In this document: positions 20,724 through 26,626 of the stretch, piece after piece
Layout of the letters: every line of letters starts with the position of its first letter
Position numbering within the stretch: the stretch's first letter is position 1
IMG/VR virus record: IMGVR_UViG_3300017992_000074
Location: 1 to 26,626 of that record
Source: a virus
DNA length: 26,626 bases
Strand: one strand, 5' to 3'
The notes under the pieces: generated by a model
The model's input: the letters and a program-made list of their open reading frames with translations, nothing else
The model's database searches: none
What the model was told of the DNA's origin: nothing
Translations under genes and position numbers: made by a program

Positions 20724-23700
20724 ATGAAACGGAACATTTTTGCACTGCTGGCCATGATTTTTTTGGCGGCTACCACGGCGTTGGGACAAAACACACCCTT
20801 TGACTCATTGGATGTCACCACCTCCTCGGCCAACTCGGACCAGTTTGTAGTGGTAAGAGGTGAGGATACGTATCGGTCCACCAAGCAGGTGATATTCCAG
20901 GACGCAGAGGATGAGAGGGGGATCCTGGAGGATAGCATTGACTCAAACAGGGCCAAGATTGCCGGGAATGATGTGGATATTGCCTCCAATGCGGCCAACA
21001 TTACCACCAATACCAACCATCGGTTGGATGTGACAACGAACCCACATGAGGTGAATATCAACCAGGTGATACAAGGCACGTCTAATGGTCAGATAATCAA
21101 ATGGAACGGTTCCAATTGGTATCTGGGAACGGATGAATCTGGCGGCGGAGGAACCACATACACCTTCACCGAGGGGGTTGATGAGGCCTCCGGCACGGTC
21201 CGAATGGATGTGGATGGCCTCACGGAGGAAAATGTGTTGCAGGATTCTGACTTCGTGCCATTTTATGATGGGTCTGTCATGGGGCATAGGCGGGTGACGG
21301 TCGGTAATCTGGCCTCACATATTGAGTTCGACTCTACATACATACATAGCCGGGTGGACGGGGCGGAGGATTCGATCGCGGTCCATCGAACAGAGTTAAA
21401 TAATCTGAGTGATTCGATTTCAAAGCACACCGACACGCTTCAGGTGCATCAAGATCAGCTTGCGGGGCTAAATTTGTACTATGAAAATCAAACGGGCGAA
21501 GTAACTCTTATTGATACTCTTTATAGGGTATATATTTCACAATCAGGAAGTGATATTACCGGCGATGGGTCTTCTGGGGCTCCATTTCTGACAACCAAAA
21601 AAGCGGTTGAGTCAATCACGTCATATACAGCATCATACCCGGGAAGATTCGCCTTTATATATGGTGCAGGCACTTGGATGCAGGGGGACATATTTCCATA
21701 TTTGGACAGGGTAAATTCTCACAATACGCCCATTTATATAGTGGGGACATCTGTTATTGGTGATACAATCAATGTAACCCACCCGGGTGTTGGCACCCAA
21801 AGCTATTTCAGATTTACCACGGACTCCATTCTTGTGGGGGATCTAAGCAGGACGTTTTTGGGCGTTTCGGTGAACCCCGCACTTGGCGCTGTGGCGTCTT
21901 ATCCTATTATATCAAATACAGCATCAACCTTCATGGCTTGCGGCACAAGCACCCTTGTGGGGGAAGATAGGTTTCTCGTGACATTAGGGACTAAATTTCA
22001 GACCTCATCATCACAAACATCCTATAACTTTAGGAATGATGTCAATTTTTTTAACATCGAATTCATACAATCCGAAGCACAAGCCTCATGGCAATTTGGA
22101 AAAAACGGATCGGTGTCATTTTTCTCCTGTAAATTTACCTCAGATTACCAGGCTTACGATCAGTTGGGTATAGCCGGTCAGGGAGATGTCTGGAGGTGTA
22201 TTATAGAACACGACGGATCAGCAAGCAGTGGAGACGCGCTTGAGTTTTCGGGATCATCGACTAACACCGTTGCCTATTCCTATCTATACAGCCCCACGGA
22301 CCGAACGGGGGGAAGTCAGGGGCTGGAGGTTCGCCAGGGAGTAACTATAGACGTTTATTCCTGTGCTTTTGAGGGCTTTGACGAGGCAATTAAAAATGAT
22401 GGCAGTTCACCCATGGCATTGGGGGCAATATATGCCAAAGAGAATAATACCCTATTCCATATTCATGATCCCAGGAGACAGTTTATAACAGAAACCGAAA
22501 ATGTTTGGACCGCAGGCCTCGACTCGATAATATGTGAAGATGTTCTGAGGCTGTTTTATTTCAATGATGTGTATGACGCTGGGAGGGACATATATCTCCC
22601 ACATCTAAAGGCGGGGGGGTACGATAATTTCAGTGCATTGAGTAAGTTTAAAAACAACACCCTTGATCTTGAAAACCTCACCGCGGTTGCCGTTGGTGAT
22701 GGAATAAGAAAAATACTGGTTGACACCATACACACCGAGAATCTCAATCTTGATGGGCTCCCTGCCGGGAAACAAGCTTCTCAGCTATATTTTGATTCAT
22801 CCACTGGGGATGTAACTTATGGCGATACGATAACCGGCGGTGGCGGCGGTGGAAGCGGAACGGTTACTTCAGTGGCTGCCGGTAGTGGATTAGATTTTTC
22901 GACAATCACCACATCTGGGTCCGTGACCCTTGGGACGCCATCATCCATCTCCCCCTCCTCAACGAACAGTGTAACCAGCACCAGCCACACACACGCTTTA
23001 ACTGGTTTGGGTACCCTGGCAACACAAAACACCGTAAACCTTGGTACTGATGTAACCGGAAACCTTCCAGTAGGAAATCTGGCGGGGGGTAGTGGGGCCT
23101 CCTCTTCTACTTTTTGGAGGGGTGATGGTACATGGGCCGCTCCGGCAGGGGGGGGTACAGTAACGTCCGTAAGTGGTGGGAATGGGATGGATTTCACCAC
23201 GATCACCGGCAGCGGATCGGTAACCATGGGAACTCCCTCTACCCTTACCCTGGCCAGTACCAATGGACTCTCCGCCAATAGCCACACACATGCTCTGAGC
23301 ATATCGAATTTCTCTTCATCTGCCGCTGGTCTTGCGCCAGCCTCCGGGGGCGGGACTACAAATTACCTTCGCGCTGATGGATCCTGGGCGGCACCCCCCG
23401 GTGGGGGCATGGTATATCCCGGAGCGGGCATCCCCGTCTCAACCGGATCCGCCTGGGGCGCATCAATTACAGATAACTCAACCAATTGGAACACGGCTTA
23501 CGGCTGGGGAGACCATAGCGGGCTGTATGATGCAACCGGAACAGCATCGGGGCTTATTTCGACTCATGAGTCTACTTATAATCATGCCAATTACAATACC
23601 GCCTATGCTCATGTTTCCCTCACGAATAACCCCCACTCGGTTGATGAGACGGATGTATTGCCTTCTCAAGCCACTCATTCCGGAAAATTTCTCACAACTG

Positions 23701-24854
23701 ATGGGTCTAACACCTCTTGGGCTACCCCGCCCAGTTCTACTCTGTGGACGCGGACGGGAACAGATTTATCACCAACAACAGCGGGTGATAATATTTTGTT
23801 AGGCTCTGGCGATTTTATAAAGTTCGGAAGCTCTGCAACACAAATTTACGGCACAACAACATCAATGGTCGTTACCGTTAACAGCACGAACCGATTAACG
23901 TTTTCATCCGGTCTGTTATCATCCAATACAACGTTTTCACCGCTTATCAACAAATCGTATAGTTTAGGGTCTGGCTCAAGGTTTTGGCATCATGGTTATT
24001 TAGATACGTTATATGTAAGCGATGTAAGTACGTTAATGGGTAAAGACGGATCGAACAATTTGTTTTTCACGGATGCCGTTACCGGCACTAAAACCCTGGC
24101 AGAATTGGCCGCAAGTGGTGGAACGGTTGCTGATTCATCTTGGACATCAATATCAGCCGACACCATTAATTCACTTAACTATATACCGATCGGAACAGGT
24201 AAATTTGAATTGCGGGGTGGGTATTCTGGAAATAGCGGATTATTGATTGACTATGATGACGAAAGGTCTGAGTTATATGGTCCTGTATATTGGCTTGACA
24301 TGACGGGCCCGGACTTTAAAACCAGTGCGGAAGGGTCTATATTTTCGGTGAGGCAATCATCGCAAACCACCCACGGAGAAAAGGAAACAACAGTTTACGA
24401 AGTTTTGCGGATTGTGGGACTATCATCATTACCCGCATTTTCAGGTGATCCTGGAAGGCTTTCGGTAAGCACGGCCGATAGTGCTTTATATTATCATGAT
24501 GGTTCAGAGTGGAGCAGGCTAAACGGGATCCCTCTTTATGATACCATGAAGGTCGAAACGGGCTCTACCTATACATTAGTGCTTGGTGATGCGCAAGAAA
24601 TGGTCATTTCAGAGATTGATGGCGGTTCTGCCATAACAGTTCCGCCAAACTCAAGTGTTGCATTCCCGATAGGAACGCGAATCCGCATTTCAAAGATTGG
24701 GTCAACGGGAAATTGCAATATAAATGAGGGGTCTGGCGTAACTATTAATCATTGGGAAACGGCCCCAGCCGTGCGCAATTACGGCACAGGTGAACTGATA
24801 AAGATCGACACTGATGAATGGATGCTGACCGGTGACATCATAAATGATGCATAG
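20724..24854 (+). CDS. Large tail fibre / adhesin with N-terminal signal peptide and beta-helix
   Basis: A 1376-residue protein if started at the ATG 20724; an upstream in-frame ATG at 20610 would overlap the previous gene by 113 bases and bury the signal peptide, and AAAGGAAA precedes 20724. Residues 1-21 form a signal peptide ending A-L-G before Q22. Residues 22-267 carry fibre motifs (T-N-P-H-E-V near 102-107, N-G-S-N-W). From 268 to about 615 the sequence looks like a right-handed beta-helix (V-Y-I-S-Q-S-G-S-D, then P-F-L-T-T-K-K-A-V), as in pectate-lyase-like depolymerases and receptor-binding domains. Two diverged ~90-residue repeats follow (712-895), then shaft sequence and a C-terminal cap (R-I-R-I-S-K-I-G). 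The protein likely binds the host surface. A signal peptide on a tail fibre is unusual. GC falls in the beta-helix (32% at 22021-22080 versus 58% at 21181-21240), suggesting domain exchange. Confidence 0.8.
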   Translation: MKRNIFALLAMIFLAATTALGQNTPFDSLDVTTSSANSDQFVVVRGEDTYRSTKQVIFQDAEDERGILEDSIDSNRAKIAGNDVDIASNAANITTNTNHRLDVTTNPHEVNINQVIQGTSNGQIIKWNGSNWYLGTDESGGGGTTYTFTEGVDEASGTVRMDVDGLTEENVLQDSDFVPFYDGSVMGHRRVTVGNLASHIEFDSTYIHSRVDGAEDSIAVHRTELNNLSDSISKHTDTLQVHQDQLAGLNLYYENQTGEVTLIDTLYRVYISQSGSDITGDGSSGAPFLTTKKAVESITSYTASYPGRFAFIYGAGTWMQGDIFPYLDRVNSHNTPIYIVGTSVIGDTINVTHPGVGTQSYFRFTTDSILVGDLSRTFLGVSVNPALGAVASYPIISNTASTFMACGTSTLVGEDRFLVTLGTKFQTSSSQTSYNFRNDVNFFNIEFIQSEAQASWQFGKNGSVSFFSCKFTSDYQAYDQLGIAGQGDVWRCIIEHDGSASSGDALEFSGSSTNTVAYSYLYSPTDRTGGSQGLEVRQGVTIDVYSCAFEGFDEAIKNDGSSPMALGAIYAKENNTLFHIHDPRRQFITETENVWTAGLDSIICEDVLRLFYFNDVYDAGRDIYLPHLKAGGYDNFSALSKFKNNTLDLENLTAVAVGDGIRKILVDTIHTENLNLDGLPAGKQASQLYFDSSTGDVTYGDTITGGGGGGSGTVTSVAAGSGLDFSTITTSGSVTLGTPSSISPSSTNSVTSTSHTHALTGLGTLATQNTVNLGTDVTGNLPVGNLAGGSGASSSTFWRGDGTWAAPAGGGTVTSVSGGNGMDFTTITGSGSVTMGTPSTLTLASTNGLSANSHTHALSISNFSSSAAGLAPASGGGTTNYLRADGSWAAPPGGGMVYPGAGIPVSTGSAWGASITDNSTNWNTAYGWGDHSGLYDATGTASGLISTHESTYNHANYNTAYAHVSLTNNPHSVDETDVLPSQATHSGKFLTTDGSNTSWATPPSSTLWTRTGTDLSPTTAGDNILLGSGDFIKFGSSATQIYGTTTSMVVTVNSTNRLTFSSGLLSSNTTFSPLINKSYSLGSGSRFWHHGYLDTLYVSDVSTLMGKDGSNNLFFTDAVTGTKTLAELAASGGTVADSSWTSISADTINSLNYIPIGTGKFELRGGYSGNSGLLIDYDDERSELYGPVYWLDMTGPDFKTSAEGSIFSVRQSSQTTHGEKETTVYEVLRIVGLSSLPAFSGDPGRLSVSTADSALYYHDGSEWSRLNGIPLYDTMKVETGSTYTLVLGDAQEMVISEIDGGSAITVPPNSSVAFPIGTRIRISKIGSTGNCNINEGSGVTINHWETAPAVRNYGTGELIKIDTDEWMLTGDIINDA
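22857..23408 (+). repeat. Two diverged fibre repeat units within the large fibre gene
   Basis: Unit 1 spans 22857-23153 (99 codons) and unit 2 spans 23154-23408 (85 codons). Each opens with G-T-V-T-S-V, then F-(S/T)-T-I-T-x-S-G-S-V-T-(L/M)-G-T-P-S and S-H-T-H-A-L, and closes with D-G-(T/S)-W-A-A-P. A third partial ending, T-T-D-G-S-N-T-S-W-A-T-P, occurs further on. Such modules form extended phage fibre shafts. Confidence 0.8.
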
Positions 24855-24904
24855 GCGCCCATGATTATTCCTTTCACTAAGGGTTTTTCTTATCCCAGAT
24901 AACG

Positions 24905-24947
24905 GCCATTGTGGGGTCCTGAAATGGACCCTGTGATGGCTTTTTTT
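24905..24947 (+). terminator. Intrinsic terminator after the large fibre gene
   Basis: A 15-bp stem (24905-24919 with 24926-24940), six-base loop TGAAAT and seven T residues. Four consecutive pairs in the middle are G-U wobbles. These pair only in the + strand RNA; on the opposite strand they become A-C mismatches, so the terminator is directional. Confidence 0.85.
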
Positions 24948-24951
24948 CAAA

Positions 24952-24962
24952 TATATTTTAAA
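24952..24962 (+). promoter_or_regulatory. TATATTTTAAA late-gene element before small exported protein
   Basis: Copy 6 of the repeated 11-mer, exact, five bases after the T-run of the terminator at 24905-24947 and 11 bases before the ATG at 24974. It repeats the terminator-then-element arrangement seen at 12779-12818. Confidence 0.6.
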
Positions 24963-24973
24963 ACAAACGCATC

Positions 24974-25411
24974 ATGAAAAAACTATTGCTCATTTTTGGA
25001 TTGAGCGCCATCCTAATCGGAGCCAAAGCCCAAACCGGTACCATTGTAGATAATGGGCCGTATTTCACTGTAAACTATCCTTCCGGAGATACCGTTTCCG
25101 TGGGCAAAGACAACATTGTTCTCGTCAAACCAAATGGAGGTGAGGTCTTCATAATGACATCACACCAGTGGCGATCGGACCGCGTCACACGCATCATACA
25201 CCTGGATCCGGATGACTTCGGGTATGCCTCTACCAGCACGTTACGTGAATACCTGGCGGCGATAGCTTTTAGGGCATACAGGGAAGTATATGTTTACGAC
25301 GGGGGGAATCTTGATTCCGTGAAATACTACTATGGATCACAGCTGCAATACTCCATAGATTATGGGTACACCGGCACGGTGGTCACCTCAAAAACAATTG
25401 TAACGCAATAG
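24974..25411 (+). CDS. Small exported hypothetical protein
   Basis: A 145-residue protein with a clear signal peptide, residues 1-19 ending A-K-A before Q20. The mature part is beta-rich: Y-F-T-V-N-Y-P-S-G-D-T-V-S-V, N-I-V-L-V-K-P-N-G-G-E-V-F-I-M, V-Y-V-Y-D-G-G-N and Y-G-Y-T-G-T-V-V-T-S-K-T. There is one helical segment, T-L-R-E-Y-L-A-A-I-A-F-R-A-Y (about 88-101). I do not recognise the family. It is the first gene of the unit that follows the fibre terminator and has its own TATATTTTAAA element. It may be a virion tip accessory or a protein displayed or secreted by the infected cell. No lipobox or membrane anchor is present. Confidence 0.65.
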   Translation: MKKLLLIFGLSAILIGAKAQTGTIVDNGPYFTVNYPSGDTVSVGKDNIVLVKPNGGEVFIMTSHQWRSDRVTRIIHLDPDDFGYASTSTLREYLAAIAFRAYREVYVYDGGNLDSVKYYYGSQLQYSIDYGYTGTVVTSKTIVTQ

Positions 25412-25414
25412 ATT

Positions 25415-26266
25415 ATGAGGAGGCTACTGTTTTTCATTGGCCTGTTTGGAATCCTCCTGCAGGCCTACGGCCAGAATGATACCACGTATTATCTCTGGAA
25501 CCCTATCACCGGGGACCTGGATTACATCTCCCAGGTCAATGCGGTGAATGATTCGACCATCAATTATGGGACCAATAACACAGTCTCATCTGATACTCTC
25601 AATGGAGCGGTTGGCCATGGCAATGTGATCAATACCGACCGATCCATGGCCATCGGATACTACAACCAAACCACCAGGGCCAATAACATCCTGTTCGGCA
25701 CAAACCTGGAGGCCGATACCACCTACACCGTAACAATCGGGCAGGGTGTGACCGCTGTGAACCGCCTGGTCAATTCAAAGTATGGATCCATCGGTATGGG
25801 ATACTTTGCCACAGAGCCCGTTTTATATGTCCAGAGCGGATATGAGGCTGGTGAATCCTATGTGGCGGATATCGGCGGGGTCTCCATCGGGGGGCCGGAC
25901 CTTGATACCCTCACGGCCCTGCAGATCAATGAACACCTTTCCGGGGACGCATACTTTTTGAAAGCAAAAAAATGGGTGGATAACACCCTAACCGATGTGT
26001 TTACAGTCGACTATGATGGGGATGCCACCCTGACCGGCACGCTTACCGCCGACTCCGTGATCTGCACATACGTTCCCACGATACACCAGGCAGCCGGCGA
26101 TACCTCCAATTACAACACTCCGGATAAGATCGGTGATATGTTTATCGACACCTCCGCCGGTGAGACATACATCTCCGTGGAGGCAGCACGTGGTGGATGG
26201 GAGAAGCTGAACTGGTTCTGGCCACTGATGGCCATCCTGTCACTGAAACGAAGGAGGAGGCGATGA
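25415..26266 (+). CDS. Exported YadA-head-like repeat protein with basic C-terminal tail
   Basis: A 283-residue protein with a signal peptide, residues 1-19 ending A-Y-G before Q20. Residues about 27-38 read W-N-P-I-T-G-D-L-D-Y-I-S, matched in the next gene. Residues about 48-110 carry short repeats of the type G-x-x-N and A-I-G-Y (G-H-G-N-V-I, M-A-I-G-Y-Y-N, L-F-G-T-N, T-I-G-Q-G), resembling trimeric autotransporter YadA-like head repeats or fibre beta-rolls. A G-D-M-F-I-D-T motif lies near 240. The protein ends with a short hydrophobic run and six basic residues (W-P-L-M-A-I-L-S-L-K-R-R-R-R-R), like a tripartite sorting tail. The Arg codons also form the Shine-Dalgarno sequence of the next gene. 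Three bases separate it from the upstream gene; it overlaps the downstream gene by four (ATGA). Confidence 0.7.
   Translation: MRRLLFFIGLFGILLQAYGQNDTTYYLWNPITGDLDYISQVNAVNDSTINYGTNNTVSSDTLNGAVGHGNVINTDRSMAIGYYNQTTRANNILFGTNLEADTTYTVTIGQGVTAVNRLVNSKYGSIGMGYFATEPVLYVQSGYEAGESYVADIGGVSIGGPDLDTLTALQINEHLSGDAYFLKAKKWVDNTLTDVFTVDYDGDATLTGTLTADSVICTYVPTIHQAAGDTSNYNTPDKIGDMFIDTSAGETYISVEAARGGWEKLNWFWPLMAILSLKRRRRR
26251..26260 (+). promoter_or_regulatory. Shine-Dalgarno sequence of the last gene, inside the Arg-rich tail codons
   Basis: AAGGAGGAGG lies two to five bases before the ATG at 26263, depending on register. It is read as Arg codons by the upstream gene, so one stretch serves both as coding sequence and as ribosome binding site. 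Confidence 0.65.
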
Positions 26267-26626
26267 AAAAGCACATTTTATCAATCCTACTGGCCATTAT
26301 CCCCCTCTCCTGCTTCTCCCAGAAGCATGGCCGGATAGTGCAAGATCCGCTCACGGGTGAGATGGAGTATGTCTACAATCCGTATGCCCAGGGGGATTCT
26401 ATTGTCAGCCTTGGATATGGAAATACCTCCGGTGGCACCGAAGCGCTGGGAACAATTATTGGCTACGGTAACAAGATGGGGAGCACTGATGGCCTATCCA
26501 TTGGATGGGATAACCTCACCTCATGCAACATGGTTTTCACTCTTGGTCAGAACCTTGAATGTCATTCAAACCAGGCTTTGAGTGTTGGAATGTCTACCAG
26601 GAAGGTTGAACACAGTATGCCCGGAT
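26263..26626 (+). CDS. Exported repeat protein, paralogue of the preceding gene (cut by window edge)
   Basis: An open frame of 121 codons with no stop before the window ends. It has a signal peptide, residues 1-19 (P-L-S-C-F-S before Q20). A cysteine at 17 gives a weak lipobox-like look, but signal peptidase I cleavage before Gln fits better. The mature start, V-Q-D-P-L-T-G-E-M-E-Y-V-Y-N-P, parallels W-N-P-I-T-G-D-L-D-Y-I-S of the upstream gene. Repeats of the type L-G-Y-G-N, I-I-G-Y-G-N, S-I-G-W-D-N, L-G-Q-N and S-V-G-M-S follow, again YadA-head-like. This indicates tandem duplication and divergence. The strong Shine-Dalgarno sequence and ATGA overlap set the start. Confidence 0.7.
   Translation, partial: MKKHILSILLAIIPLSCFSQKHGRIVQDPLTGEMEYVYNPYAQGDSIVSLGYGNTSGGTEALGTIIGYGNKMGSTDGLSIGWDNLTSCNMVFTLGQNLECHSNQALSVGMSTRKVEHSMPG

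Noticed and set aside
22817-23302. 161-codon open frame on the minus strand inside the fibre gene
   Set aside because: Low-complexity Pro/Val-rich translation opposite glycine/threonine-rich fibre repeats. It is a composition shadow with no initiation signal.
23332-23802. 156-codon + strand frame overlapping the fibre gene
   Set aside because: The fibre frame is continuous and carries recognisable D-G-S-W-A-A-P repeats; the alternative frame gives a Pro/Met-rich sequence with no domain pattern.
20724-26626. Diversity-generating retroelement acting on the fibre or adhesin genes
   Set aside because: No reverse transcriptase, template repeat or adenine-biased variable repeat is visible in the window.
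1-26626. CRISPR arrays, tRNA or rRNA genes, insertion sequences, attachment sites
   Set aside because: No regularly spaced direct repeats, cloverleaf-like segments, transposase frames or integrase-linked repeats were seen by eye. A tRNA scan would be needed to exclude a divergent tRNA.

Overview
This window is one continuous rightward (+ strand) late-gene module of a tailed phage, or prophage, of a Bacteroidota host. The gene order is classical for a siphovirus. From left to right it runs: accessory genes, a sigma-like regulator, small and large terminase, portal, MuF-type head protein, scaffold, decoration protein, major capsid protein, four head-tail connector/tail-completion genes, tail tube, frameshifted tail-assembly chaperone, 1230-residue tape measure, distal tail protein, tail-tip hub, a very large fibre, and small secreted adhesin-like proteins. 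A Bacteroidota host is suggested by a lipobox protein at the left end and by four exported proteins at the right end. All four of these have a Sec signal peptide predicted to be cleaved just before Gln (the Bacteroidetes 'Q-rule'). Most genes also lack Shine-Dalgarno sequences. No integrase, lysis or replication gene is visible, so lifestyle cannot be decided here.

Region 1-1750 holds a lipoprotein, two small proteins of unknown function, and a 254-residue protein that looks like a divergent sigma factor fused to a C-terminal Myb/SANT-like helix-turn-helix. The GTG start of that gene lies in a predicted stem-loop. Region 1790-8358 is the packaging/portal module. Its MuF-type protein is interrupted by a 368-residue intein with a Vsr-like (EDxHD) homing endonuclease. 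Region 8377-12743 builds the capsid, connector and tail tube, and ends in a strong intrinsic terminator. Region 12808-24854 is the tail module: chaperone G/GT pair with a -1 frameshift, tape measure, distal tail, tip and fibre. It ends in a second strong terminator. Region 24952-26626 holds three small exported proteins, the last two being tandem paralogues; the last is cut by the window edge.

The most striking unexplained signal is an almost invariant 11-mer, TATATTTTAAA. It occurs six times, always on the + strand and always 4-12 nt upstream of a start codon: small terminase, portal, a 45-residue membrane protein, scaffold, tail chaperone and the first post-fibre gene. Two copies sit immediately behind intrinsic terminators. 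I read it as a late-promoter element that would give nearly leaderless mRNAs. The adjacent sigma-like protein is the obvious candidate partner, but that link is inference.
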